Source of the DNA: Molossus alvarezi
Lineage: Eukaryota > Chordata > Mammalia > Chiroptera > Molossidae
Direction of reading: 5' to 3'
NCBI GenBank assembly: GCA_037176705.1
Contig: JBAWUJ010000124.1
Location: forward strand, 117,597-181,596
DNA length: 64,000 nt
The position numbers and the translations under genes are program-made. Below the pieces are notes generated by a model. The model searched no databases. It had not been told where the DNA came from and was given only the letters and a program-made list of their open reading frames with translations. Below, in pieces: positions 11,686 through 24,082 of the stretch (position 1 is its first letter; the number at the start of each line of letters is the position of its first letter).

Positions 11686-14600
11686 AGAAGGCAGAGAAGA
11701 AAAAAAATCAATCAATCATAAAATGAATATGAAAACACAATTAAAAAACAGGAAGACAGCTGAAGAGAACTGTGGGACAACTGGAAACGTAATGACATTT
11801 GCATCATAGGAGTCCCCAAATGGGCAAGTATTAGAGAATAGATTTGAAGAAATAGTGACAGAAAACATTCCTAACTTGGTGAAAGAAGAAGACATTTAAG
11901 TTTAAGAAGCACAGAGAGCCCCAAATAGGAAGAACCCAAACAGGCCCACACCAAGAAACATAGTAATTAAAATGACAAAAATTAAAGACAAAGAGAGAAT
12001 TCTAAAGGCAGCAAGAGATAAGCAACAGCTTACCTACAAAGGAAACCCCATAAGGCTCTCACCTGACTTCTCCTCAAAAACACTACAGGCCACTACAGAA
12101 GGGAGTGCCATGAAGTAACCAAGGTCATAAAAACCAAGGATCTGAATCCAAGACGACTCTATCCAGCAAGGCTATCATTCAAAAAGGGTCAAATAAAAAG
12201 CTTCCCAGACAAAAAAAAAAAAAAAAAAAAAAAAAGGCTATGGGAATATATTGACACTACAGCAGCACTGCAAGATATGCTAAAAGGACTGCTGTAATTA
12301 ATAGAAGAAATAAGAAGAAAAATAGAACCACACAAAAAAATGGCAATAAATAAGTACATACCAACTATCACCTTAAATGTGCATGGTATGAATGCTCTGA
12401 TGGAAAGACGTAGAGTAGATGACATGGAAATTGATAAAACAAAGCTGGGGATGGAGCAGGGAGGGAAAGGGAAGGAGGGTGTCAATAGGGGAAAAATGAA
12501 AAACATCTGTAACAAAAACAAATTGATAAATAAAAAAATTAAAGACAAAGAGAAAGCTGCCACTTTGAAAAATAATCAATGAAACAAAGAGCTGATTCTT
12601 TGAAAAGATAAACAAGATGCATCGATTCTTAGCCAGACTCAACAAGAAACAGAAAGAGAGGACCCCTGTAAACAAAATCAGAAACGTGAGGAGAAATAAC
12701 AACTGACACCACAGAAATACAAAGGATCATTAAAATATACTACGAACAATTATATGCCAATAAGTTGGACGATCTAGGCAAAAGAAACAAATTTCTAGAA
12801 ACAGTCTCCCAAAACTGAAACGGGAAGAGACAGAAAACTCGAACAGACCAATAACAACTAAGAAAATTGAAGATATCATCAGGAAACTTCCAGCAAACCA
12901 AACCCCAGACATACATGGCTTCATCGGGAGTTTTATCAAACAATCAAAGATCTAACACCCATTCTCCTCAAACTATTTGAAGAAAATTCCAAGAAGACGA
13001 GGCTTCCAAACTCATTGTATGAATCCAAAATAATATAAATTCCAAAACCAGATAGAGACACTACAAAGAAACACAACTACAGGCCAATATCCCTGATGAA
13101 ACACAGATGCCAAAATCCTTAACAAAATCTCAGCATTCAAATCCAGAAATACATCAAAAAAATTATTCATCAAGTGGGATACATCCCAGGGAAGCAAGGA
13201 TGGCACAATATTCCCGCATTAATAAATGTGACACAACACAAACAAAATAAAAGATAGAACCCATAAGATCATATCAATAGATGCTAAAAAAAGCATTTGA
13301 CAAAATCCAACACAGACCTTGAACAAGTTTATATGAAACGAAAAAAGACCCCTAAATGGCACAGTAATATACAAAATAAAGAACTAAGGAGGAGGGATCA
13401 TAATACCAGGTATCAGATTATACTACAAAGCCACTGTAATCAAAACACCCTGGTACTGGCACAAGATCAGGCATATAGATCAATGGAACAGAACAGAGAA
13501 CCCATAAATTGACCCAAATTATTATCCTCAATTAATACTGGACAAGATGGCAAGAGCATGCAGTGGAGTAAAAACAGCCTCTTCTGTAAACGGTGCTGGG
13601 AAAATTGGAGTTACTTGCAAAAACATGAAACTAGACTGCCAACATACACGATACACAGGATTAACTCAAGATGGATAAATGGCCTACATGTGACTTATAA
13701 ATTTATAAAAATTCTAGAAGAAAATATAGGCAAAAAAATTCCAGACATTGCACAAAGCAGAATTTTTATGGTTACAATGCGTAAGGCAAGGGAAACAAAG
13801 AAAAGAATGAACACATGGGACTAAAAAGCTTCTGCACAGCAAAAGAAATAAGCATCAATGTGGAAAGGGAACCCACTATATGATAGAGAATAACTGCCTA
13901 CAGTACATCAGATAAGGGGTAAATTTACAGTATGTATAGCATCCTCATACACCTCAACAAAAGGAAGACAAAGAATCCATTTCATGAATGGGCGGAGGAC
14001 GTAAATAGACACTTCTCCCAACAGGACATACAAATGGCCAAGAAACATATGAAAAAATGCTCAACGTCACTAAACATCAGAGAGGTGCAAGTTAAAACAA
14101 CTATGAGGTATCACTTCACATGGGTTAGAATGGCTACCATCCACAAATCATCAAACAACAAATGTTGGTGAAGGTGTGGAGAAAAGGGGAATCTAGTACA
14201 GTGCTGGTGAAAATGCACACTGGTGCAGCCATAAGGAAAACAATATGGTGATGTCACAAAAAATTGGAAATTAAATTGTCATTTGATCCAGTTATCCCAC
14301 TTCTAAGAACATACCGTTTGAAGCCTGAAAAATCAATCAGAAAGAATATATGTACCCCCATGTTTATAGCAGCACTATTTGCAATAGCTAAGATCTGGAA
14401 ACAGCCCACGTGTCCATCAGTAGACGGATGAATAAAAAAGCAGTGGTACATATACACAATAGAGTACTATGCAGCTATGAGACAGAAAGATCTCTTACCT
14501 TGGAGATTACATGAAGGGACCTAGAAAGTATTATCCTAATTAAAAAAAAAGCCAAGCAGAGAAAGACAAATATCACATGATCTCACTTATTTATGGAATA

Positions 14601-14865
14601 TAATGTACATTACAGTATGAGAAACTGGGTACAGCCAAAGTCGTGAAATTGGGGTACAGACTGACAACCCTCAGAAGAGGAGGTGGTGGGGGGAGGAAAG
14701 AGATAAACCACAGAACTTATATGCATGTACACAAAACCGATGGACACAGACAACAAAGGCGGGTATGAGGTAAAGGGGATAGGGAGGAGGGTATCAGTGG
14801 GGAAAAGAAGGTGAAACATCCATAACAAAAATAGATTAATCAAACATTATAAAAAAATGTATAGG

Positions 14866-15176
14866 ATGAAAATAAATGGAAAGGGCAATAAGGTCAAACA
14901 GAGTAGAGAGAACAGTTAAGTCATCAGGAAAGGTGAAGTATATGTTAGAACCTTCATCACAATATATCCCGTTTTACGCTTCATAGCATTTGTCACCATC
15001 TGATATGACTTTTTAACTTTCTGTTTCTCCCCCACTAGAATGCAAGCTCCATTTGAGTGTGAATTTTTGTCTGTTTTGTTCTCTGTTACATCCCCCAAAT
15101 CTGGTATATAGTCAGCAGTCATTTTTCATCAATGAGTGAATAAACCAGGTATCTCAAGAGTTAGGAAAACAGATTC
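14866..15176 (+). mobile_element. Spacer with L2 3'-end fragment, copy 1
   Basis: About 310 bp that is not L1. Bases 14990-15140 resemble the 3' end of L2, with CCCCACTAGAATGCAAGCTCC, TTTTTGTCTGTTTTGTTC and a degraded TCAATGAGTGAATAAA end. As an ancient insertion this is a useful single-locus marker; a paralog lies at 53561-53885 between the same kinds of neighbours. Confidence 0.7.
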
Positions 15177-15993
15177 CAAAATGGTGGCGGAGTGAACGGA
15201 CGCTACACAGACCATTTCCAAGGACAATCTCGAAGTACAATAAAAATAAAGACAAATCATCAGGAAAATGCAACAGAAAAGCAGCTTGAAGGATCACATA
15301 ACCAGAAACATTACCTCAGTTATGGTATGCTTGCAGAGATGCGAGAGGAGGCCTGGGAGCCCACGGTTGGCAGCAGCATTAGCTGGGAGCAGCAGCATTA
15401 GTTGTGAGCAGAGCCCTCGTGTTAATCTTCCAGGTAGCTCCACAACCCAGAGACAAGACAGAGGCTAAAAGATGCACAGCCACTTGGGCTCTGGCAGAGG
15501 GAGGGCAGACTGGCCTGGAACTGTGTGGGGACACTTAGGATTGGGAGGACGCTCAGAGCTTTTGCTGTGTTGCAGCCACACAGGACTGTGGTATCTTACT
15601 TCTTCCCAGGGTGCTGGGGATATGCGACAGCCCCTCCCTCTGAGATTCAATCCACAAGGTGGCCACTGAAATGCTAATTGAGGCCCATTAACAACCTGCA
15701 TCTGACCCACCTTCAGGAAATCCTCTTCATCTGAGCACCTGAGGAAGTTTTTTATTCAACTGAGAAGCCAAGGCTCTTCAGGTAACTGCAACTGATAGCC
15801 TCCAGGCAAAAAGCTAGAAGATAACTGTACCATTCCCAGAGCTACTTTGACCAGGAAAGTAAGACTTGACAGTGGTGTGTAACATGGGTCCTCCCTGGTT
15901 CATCCAAACTGAGGAGAGGGAGCCACAAACAGCAGAATACCAACACCCACAGGGAAAAATTTGCAGGATCCAAAGCCCACTGTGATAGCCAAA

Positions 15994-16838
15994 ATGCTGA
16001 AACACAGAAACAAAAGCCAAATGAAAGAACAAGAGACCTCTACCAAAGAGAAGATAAATGGGCAGCAGTTAACAGAAGTAGAATTCAGAGTCATGGTCTC
16101 GAGGAAGCTCAACAGCATGTGTAAGGACATGAGCAACATAAGTACAGACATAGAAATGTTGAAAATTGAGCAGTTAGAAATTAAAAACCACCAAGAAGAA
16201 ATGAAGAAGGACATATCAGAAATAAAATACACATTGGAAGGTCTAAATAGCAGAGTAGAGGAAGCTGAAGACTGGATCAGTGAATAAGAAGATAGGGTAG
16301 AAAAAATCAACCAATCAGAAAATCAAAAACAATTAAATACAATTAAAAAACAGGAAGACAGCTTAAGAGAACTATGGGACAACTAGAAATGTAATAACTT
16401 TTGCATTATAGGAGTCCCCGAATAAGAAGAAAATGAGCAACGGTTAGAGTATATATTTGAAGAAATAGTGACAGAAAACTTCCCTAACTTGGTGAAGGAA
16501 GAAGGCATTCAAGTTCAAGAAGCACAGGGAGCCTCAAGTAAGAAGAATCCAAACAGGCCCACACCAAGACACACAGTAATTAAATACCAAAAATTAAAGA
16601 CAAAGAAAGAATCCTAAAAGCAGCAAGAGATAAGAAACAGGTTACCTACAAAAAAAACCCCATTAGGCTCTCACTCAGCTGACTTCTCAGAAGAAACACT
16701 ACAGTCCAGAAGGGAATGGCATGACATAATAAGGTCATGAAAAACAAGTATCTGAATCCAAGACTACTCCCCAGGAAGGCTATCATTCAAAATAGAAGGT
16801 CAAATAAAGAGCTTCTGAGACAAAAAAAAAAAGGCTAA
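15994..16838 (+). pseudogene. L1 ORF1 (broken)
   Basis: L1 ORF1p is a trimeric coiled-coil RNA-binding chaperone. The start is ATG 15994 (MLKHRNKSQMKEQETS). An open stretch of about 97 codons covers the N-terminus and the coiled coil rich in K, E and L, to a stop at 16285. The RRM and C-terminal part (16420-16838) persists in several frames; GIQVQEAQGAS and RPTPRHTVI-type motifs are visible. Confidence 0.85.
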
Positions 16839-16939
16839 GGAAACACATTAGCACCAAAAAAGCACTGCAAATAATGTTAAAAGACCTGCTGTAATCAGCA
16901 GGAGAAATAGAAAGAAAAATAGAACCACACTAAACAAAA

Positions 16940-19900
16940 ATGGCAATAAATAAGTACATATCAATAATCACCTTAAATGTAAATAGAGTGCATGCTCCCA
17001 TAAAAAGACAGAGTAGCTGATTGGATAAGAAAGCATGACTCATCTATATGTTGTTTACAAGAGACCCACCTCACAAGAAAAAACTCGCATAGGTTAAAAG
17101 TGAAGGAATGGAACAAAATCTTCCAAGCAAACGAAAAGGAAAAAAAAGCTGGGGTAGCAATACTCATATCTGATAAAATAGATTTCAAAATGAAGACCAT
17201 AACTAGAGACAAAGAAGGCCACTACATAATATTGAAAGGATCTATCCAACAGGAAGATATAACCTTGATAAACATATATGCACCCAATATAGCAGCACCA
17301 AAATATATTAAAAATGTTCTGAAAGACTTCAAAGGAGAAGTCGATAGCAATACACTCATAGCAGGGGACTTCAACACCACGCTGGCATCACTGGATAGAT
17401 CCTCTAGAAAAATAATTAGCAAGGAAACAAAGACTCTAAATGAGGCACTAAACCAAATGGATTTAATAAATATCTACAGAGAATTACACGCCATAACTAC
17501 ATAATTCACATTCTTCTCAAGTGCACATGGGACATTCTCAAAGATAGACCACATGTTAGCACAAAAACTAAGTCTCTACAAGTTTAAGAAGAATGAAATC
17601 CTATCAAGCATATTCTCAGATCACAATGGCATGATACTAGAAATCAATTGCAACAAGAATATGCAAAGACATTTGCACACATGGAAGCCAAATAGCATGT
17701 TATTAAACAACGAATGGGTCAATGAGGAGATCAAAGAAGAAATTAAAAACTTCCTGGAATACAATGAAAATGAACACACAACAACACAAAACCTATGGGA
17801 TACAGTAAACGCAGTTCTGACAGGAAAGTTCATAGATCTACAGGCCTCCCTCAAGAAGCAAGTAAAACCTCTACTAGACTACCTAACCTCACAAATTAAT
17901 GAACTAGAAAGCAAACAAAAAGAAAACCCTAGATCAAGTAGAAGGAAGAAAATAGTAAAGATCAGAGCAGAAATAAATGACATACAGACCAAAGAAAATA
18001 ATTCAAAGGATCAATGAAACAAAGAGCTGGTTTTTTGAAAATTTACTAAACATTGATGGACCCTTAGCTAGACTCACCAAGAAACAGAGAGAGAACCCAA
18101 ATACAGAAATTCAGAAATGAAAGAGGAGAAGTAAAACAGATACCACAGAAATACAGAACATTGTTAACAATTACTATGAAAAATCTTAGGGCAAGAAATT
18201 TGACAATCTAAGCAAAATGGACAAATTTCGAGAAACAGATAGTCTCCCAAAACTAGACCTGGAAGAGATAGGAAACTTGCACAGACCAATAACAACAAAG
18301 AAATTGAAGATATAATCAAGACTTTCCCAGCAAACAAAAGCCCAGGCGCTGATGACTTCAAGGGGAGTTTTACTGAACATTCAAATAAGAACTAACACCC
18401 ATTATCAAACTATTTCAAGAATTTTAAGAAGAAGGAAGACTTCCAAACTCATGTTATGAGGCCAGCTTAATTCTAATTCCAAAACCTGAAAAAGACATTA
18501 CAAGGAAAGAAAGCTATACGCCAAAACCCTGATGAACATAGATGCCAAAATCCTGAACAAAACACTAGCAAATCGAATCCAGCAACATATCAAAAAAATT
18601 ATTCACTATGACCAAGTAGGACTCATCTCAGGGATGCAAGGCTTGTACAATATTCACAAATCAATAAATGTGATACACCACATAAGCTAAATGAAGAATA
18701 AAAACCACAGGATCATATCAATAGATGCCAACAAAGTTTTCGACACAATCCAGCAACCATTTCTTATAAAAATGCTCAGCAGTGTGGGAATAGAAGGATC
18801 ATATCTAGACATAAAAAAGGCCATATATGAAAGACCTACAGCCAACACCATACTCAATGGACAAAAACTAAAAGCATTTTCCTTAAGAACAGGAAGAAGA
18901 CAGTGATGCCCACTTTCGCCACACATATTTAATATAGTACTGGAAGTACTATAGTACTTACCCACAGCAATCAGACAGGAAGAAAAAATAAAAGGGATCC
19001 AAAAGGGAAAGAAAGAAGTGAAATGGTCATTATTTGCAGATGACATAATACTATACGTAGAAAACACCAAAAGACTGTCGAAAGTTTACTAGACTTAATA
19101 AATGAATTTAGGAAAGTAGCAGGATACAAAACTAATGTCAAGATATTGAGGACACTCTTACACACCAATGATGAATTCAAAGAAAGAGAAATTGAAAAAA
19201 CAATCCCATTTACCACTGCAGCAAAAAAGTTAAAATACCTAGGAATAAACTTAACCAAAGAAATAAATGACCTATTCTCAGAAAACTACAGATCATTGAA
19301 AAAAGAAATAGAGGAAGATATAAAAAAGTGGAAGCACATACCTTGTTCATGGATTGGAAGAATCAACATCATGAAAATGTCCATATTACCCAAAGCAATC
19401 TATAGATTCAATGCAATCTCCATCAAAATACCAACAACATACTTCACAGAACTAGAAAAAAATACTTCAAAAGTTCATATGGAACCAAAAATATCTCGAA
19501 TAGCCACAAAACTCTTGAAAAAGAAGAACAAAGTTGGAGGGATCATATTACCAGATTTCAGGTTATACTACAATGCCAGTGTAATCAAAACAGCCTGGTA
19601 CTGGCACAAGAACAGGCATATACACCAGTGGAACAGAACAGAGAACCCAGAAATGGAACCAAGGCAATATGCTCAATTAATATTTGACAAAGGTGGCAAG
19701 ATCATACAGTGAGTAAAGACAGCCATTTTAATAAATGGTGTTGGGAAAACTGGACAGCTACATGCAAAAAAAAAAAAAAAAAGAAAGAAAGAAAGAAACT
19801 AGACCATAAACTTACACCATACACAAGTATAAACTCAACATGAATAAAAGACTTAAATGTGAATCCATAAAAATCCTAGAAGAAACTGTAGGCAATAAAT

Positions 19901-20738
19901 TTCAGACATCATACACAGCTGAATTTTCACTGATACATCAGCTAAGGCAACAGAAACAAAGGAGAAAATGAACCCATGGGACTACATCAAACTCAAAAGC
20001 TTCTGGAAAGGTTACCCACTGTATCAGAGAGAGCATAATTGCCAATGATATATCAAATAAGGGTTTAATGTCAAATATATAGAGAGTGCACATACAACTC
20101 AACAAAAGGAAGACAAAGAACCCAATTAAAAAATGGGCAGAGGAACTAAATAGACACCTCTCCAACAGGACATACAAATGGCTAAGAGATATATGACGAA
20201 ATTCTCAATATCAGTAATCATCAAAGAGATGCAAATTATAACAACGAGGTATCACCTCATACCTGTCAGAATGGCCACCATCAACAAATCATCAAACAAG
20301 AAGTTTGGCAAGGGTGTGGAGAAAGGGGACTCCAGTACACTGCTGGTGAGAATGTAGACTGGTGTAGCCACTATGGAAAACAACATGGTGTTACCTCAAA
20401 AAATTAAAAATTGAACTCCCATATGACTCAGTGATCCCACTTCTAGGAATACACCCTACAAAGCCTGAAACACCAATCAGAAGAATATATGTACTCCCAT
20501 GTTTGCAGCAGCATTATTTACAATAGCTAAGATATGGAAACAGGCCAAATGTCCAACAGTACAATAATGGATATAAAAAGTGTGATACAAATGCACAATG
20601 GAGTATATGCACCTGTAAGAAAGAAAGATCTCATCCTTTGAGACGACGTTGAGGAACCTGAAAAGTGACATCCTAAGCGAAACAAGGTTTGCAGAGAATG
20701 ACAAGTATCATATGATCTCACTTATTTGTGGAATATAA
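16940..20738 (+). pseudogene. L1 ORF2 (broken)
   Basis: ORF2p supplies endonuclease and reverse transcriptase. ATG 16940 begins MAINKYIS. The largest open pieces are 17100-17504 (endonuclease with AGDFNTTL), 17553-18017 (endonuclease end with SDHNGM, and linker) and 19146-19712 (after the RT palm). The palm motif [11 protein letters not shown] lies near 19033. The C-terminal region runs to the TAA at 20736-20738. Endonuclease and palm residues are retained, but stops and indels destroy the frame. Confidence 0.85.
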
Positions 20739-20995
20739 TGAACATAATAGTCTGAGGAATGGGGTAGAGCCAGAGACATGGAAGTGCGGTACAGACTGAC
20801 TATTCCCAGGAGAGAAGGTGGGGTGGGGGGGATAAACCACAGAACTTACAGAACTTATATGTATGCATGTATAAACAACGGATATGGACAACAAAGCTAG
20901 GAAGAGGGCGGGGAGGGAGGGGGAGAGGTTAATCAGTGGGGGGAAAAGGTGAAATATCTGTAACAAAAATAAATTAATTAATTATATTAAAAAAA

Positions 20996-21185
20996 TAAAA
21001 TAAAACAAAACTGAAAAATCTAAAATGTAACTTGTGCTTGAGATAGATCATTAGCTCGTACATAGATGATTGATAGATAATAGATTGAAGATGGATAGAG
21101 AACAGAAGATAGGTAAATGCATGGGTAGATGGTAGACAGATGATAGATAGCTAGTTACAGATAGAATTGGTACATATAGATGTGG
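20996..21185 (+). repeat. Degenerate GATA-type simple repeat
   Basis: Low-complexity stretch of diverged GATAGATA and GATGGATAGA motifs (mostly 21045-21180), with an L1 ORF2-like scrap at its left edge. Confidence 0.75.
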
Positions 21186-21715
21186 ATTTAACAACAAAAT
21201 TTCACACAGGATACACAGCAGAATTCTCATTGATACAACACCTAAGCCAACAGACACATACACACCAAAAGAAAAAATAAATGAATAAATAAATACGTGG
21301 GACTACATCAAACTGAAAAGCTTCTGCACAGAAAATAAAACAACCATCAAAATGAAAAGGGTTCCTACTATCTGGAACACTATAATCCCCAATGATGCAT
21401 CAGATAAAGGTTAATTTCCAAAATATAAAGAGTGCTTATAAAAATCAAACACAGGAAGATAAACAACCAATTTAAAAAATAGGCAGAGGAACTAAATAGA
21501 CACCTCTCAAAACAGGACATAGAAATGGCTAAGAGATATATGAAGAAATGCTCCACATCACAAATCAGCAGAGAGATGCAAATTAAAACAACGAGATGTC
21601 ACCTCACACCTGTCAGAATGGCCGCCATCAAAAATCATCAAATAACAAGTCTTGGCGAGGGTGTGAAGAAAGGGGACTCCAGTACACTGCTGGTGAACAT
21701 GCAGACCGATGCAGC
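21186..21715 (+). mobile_element. L1 ORF2 C-terminal fragment
   Basis: Matches the C-terminal part of the endonuclease-deleted L1 type, from the ACACAGCAGAATT segment through ATGGCCGCCATCA to GGGGACTCCAGTACACTGCT, then stops abruptly in a GATA repeat. It includes the ACACATACACACCAAAAG simple-repeat site near 21255. Confidence 0.85.
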
Positions 21716-21880
21716 CATAGACATAGATGCCATAGATAGATTAGGTATACATATAGATAGATATAGATGATATTGATATAGATATAGAATAGATAGATAT
21801 AGATACAGATATAGATATAGATATAGATGATATAGATTTAGATTTAGATTAAGATTTAGATATAGATATAGATTATCTAA
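21716..21880 (+). repeat. (GATATA)n / GATA simple repeat, unit A
   Basis: Tandem GATATA, GATA and GATTTA motifs. It marks the left edge of the first 5.4-kb unit. Confidence 0.9.
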
Positions 21881-22090
21881 GGGGTGTTTCAGATCACGAA
21901 CAACGTGTCCAGAAATGGGAATTTTCAGTTCTTTTTACCCTGACACTTCATGTGTCTTCTCTCAGGGCCTCAGTTTTTTATTTGTGAATTTCTTTATTTG
22001 GGATGTCATGGAGAGGTGGAAGATATCATGTATATTTTGTGATTCAGTGTTATTATCAAAATAAATTTTTATAAAATATTAAGGGGAAGG
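21881..22090 (-). mobile_element. Unit spacer A with MIR-like remnant
   Basis: Single-copy-looking sequence starting GGGGTGTTTCAGATCAC. It contains TCTCTCAGGGCCTCAGTTTT followed by a diverged stretch, resembling the antisense of the MIR SINE core (GCCTCAGTTTCCTCATCTG). The same spacer precedes the L1 5' ends at 27502, 32903 and 60233. Confidence 0.55.
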
Positions 22091-22899
22091 GAAAATGGCA
22101 GTGGAGTAAATGAAAGCTACACAAACCTCCTCCCACAACCAAATTGAAACTCGAACAAAAATAAAAACACAACATTGGGAAAAACCAACTCCAAACAGCT
22201 GAGAGAACCTGTATAACCAGGGACAGAAAGAGGATGCCAAATTGAGACTGGTAGAAACTGTTGCGGTGTGATAGGGCAGACTGCTTCAGCTGAGAGAGCA
22301 GGGGTTTTAAATAGCACAAAATCAAGTGCATCCACTTACCTTGGGCTCCAGCAGAGGGAGGGCTGACCACTGAAAATGTGATGAGAGAGTCCAGGACTCA
22401 TGGTTCACAATGGATTTGGAGGGAAGGACACTAGGAGTTTTGTGCTGTTATCAATCCCTCATAGAACAGCAGCCACCTTATTCAAGGAGATTCTTCTCAG
22501 AGCCTTAGGATAAGCAATGGCCCCTCCTTCAGAAATTCAACACCACAAAGCTGACCTGAAAATGGAAATTGTGGCTCATGAACATATAGTGTCTGAACAG
22601 AAATCAAGTGTCCCACCCTCTGGAAATCTTCTTATGCCTAAGGAATCTTTCATACATTTGAGGGCTACACATTGAGGTTCATCAAATTAATGAGACTAAT
22701 GGCTGCCAGGGAAAAGCTAGATGATAAATGAACATTTTCTTGGCCTTCCAATCTACCAGGGAAAATAATCCTTGAGTGTAGTGTCTAACATGCATTCTTT
22801 CACACTTATCCAAACCCAGGAAAAGGAGCCACAACCAGAAAAACACCAATACCCACAGGGAAAATTTGGCAGGCTCTAAAACCCACTGAGACAGCCACA

Positions 22900-23990
22900 A
22901 TGGTGAAACAAAAAAACAAGTCCAAAATGAAAGACAAGATATTCTACAGGACAGGAGATAAATGAAACGGATTTAAACAAGATATCAGAGCTATAATTAG
23001 GAGTAATACTATGAGGAAGCTCAACAACATGAATGAAAAGCTCAAAAGCATGAGTGAAGATAGAGAAAAATGGAAAATCAACAAACTGGAAATAAACAAT
23101 GAAATAGCACATATATAGAACACATTGGAAGCAATGAAAAGCAGGTCAGAGAAAGCCAAAGTTTATATCGATGAATTAGAGGACAGGGTAGAAAGAGACC
23201 CAACTCACACAATAAGAGAACCAAAATGAATGTAACAATTAAAAAACGGAAAGACAGCCTTGGCCAGTTTCACTCAGTGGTTAGAGCATCGACCTGCGGT
23301 CCAGAGAGACCCGGGTTTGGTTCCCGCTAAGGGCACCTACCTCTGTTGCAGTTTGTCCGTGGCCCTGGTGGCAGCCACTCGATGTGTCCCTTTCACATCG
23401 ATGTTTCTCTCTCTCTCTCTCTCTTCCTCTCTCTCCCTCCCACTCTATCTGTACAAAAAATGGAAAAATGTCCTTGGGTGAGGATAAAAAACAACAACAA
23501 AAAACAGAAAGACAACCTAAGAGAACCATGAGACACCATTAAACAAAATAACACACACATAATAGAAGTTCCAGAAAAAGACAAAAATGAGCAAGAGATA
23601 GAGAATATATTTGAAAAAATCGTGTCATAAAACACTCATAACTTGGTGAAGGAAAATGGCATATACCTTCACAAAGGACAAACAGCTTCAACTTTGAAGG
23701 ATCCAAAAAGGACCGCATCAAGACACATAATAATTAAAAAGCCAAAATTAAAGACAGAAAGGGAATTTGAAAAACAGCAAGAGATAAGCAACAATACCCA
23801 CAAAAAAAACCCCCACATAACCCTATCAGCTGAATGCTCAACAAAAACACTGATGGACAGAAGAGAAAGTCATGAAATGATCAAGGTAAGAAAAAACAAG
23901 GATCTGAATCCAAGACTACTTTATCCAGCAAGACTATCATTGAAAATAGAAGGTAAAATAAAGGAAGAGCTTCCCAGACAAAAACACTAA
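22900..23990 (+). pseudogene. L1 ORF1 (short type), split by a VES
   Basis: ATG 22900 (MVKQKNKSKMK). The N-terminal coiled coil decays by 23170; a VES with its target-site duplication occupies 23260-23517. The C-terminal half is open at 23643-23990, about 115 codons, including RHIIIKKPKLK and LNPRLLYPARLS, the conserved ORF1p carboxy-terminal region. The normal stop is kept at 23988-23990. Confidence 0.8.
23260..23498 (+). mobile_element. VES SINE 3
   Basis: VES head TTGGCCAGTTTCACTCAGTG, body, CT repeat and A-rich tail. Target-site duplication of 19 bp with two differences (23241-23259 AAAAAACGGAAAGACAGCC, 23499-23517 AAAAAACAGAAAGACAACC). Absent from the same ORF1 position in units B and D, so it inserted after the units separated, or was lost from them. 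Confidence 0.95.
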
Positions 23991-24082
23991 CAAAATATGC
24001 TAGCAACAACCAGCTCTCTAAGAAATGTTAAAAGGGGTGCTGTAATAAGCAGAAGAAATAGGAAGAGAAATGTAACCATATT

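Larger units (their letters stand above)
10557..14865 (+). mobile_element. Composite L1 (5' UTR, ORF1, mini-L1 fusion, ORF2, 3' UTR)
   Basis: 5' UTR sequence from about 10557, ORF1 from about 10867 to 12235 interrupted by two VES SINEs, an A run at 12210-12235, and the ORF2 start region at 12340. The text then jumps to a 3' UTR tail at ~12410-12535 and resumes in ORF2 before the RT domain. A second deletion at ~13310 removes about 730 bp of RT. The ORF2 C-terminus (13350-14590) and 3' UTR with G-rich tract (14680-14820) follow. Both odd junctions are shared with 575-2430. Not coding. Confidence 0.8.
15177..20995 (+). mobile_element. Full-length degenerate L1 (long type)
   Basis: Structure in order: 5' end with CCAAAATGGTGGCGG, 5' UTR to ~15990, ORF1 15994-16838, short intergenic region, ORF2 16940-20738, 3' UTR with G-rich polypurine tract (20895-20942) and A-rich tail. 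Length about 5.8 kb. Paralogous to 53886-59437, since both follow an L2 spacer. Both ORFs carry stops and frameshifts. A (GAAA)n/A run at 19768-19797 disrupts ORF2. Confidence 0.9.

Noticed and set aside
21716..21880. CRISPR-like or satellite array from regularly spaced GATATA units
   Set aside because: Simple sequence repeat without spacers, in a mammalian context.
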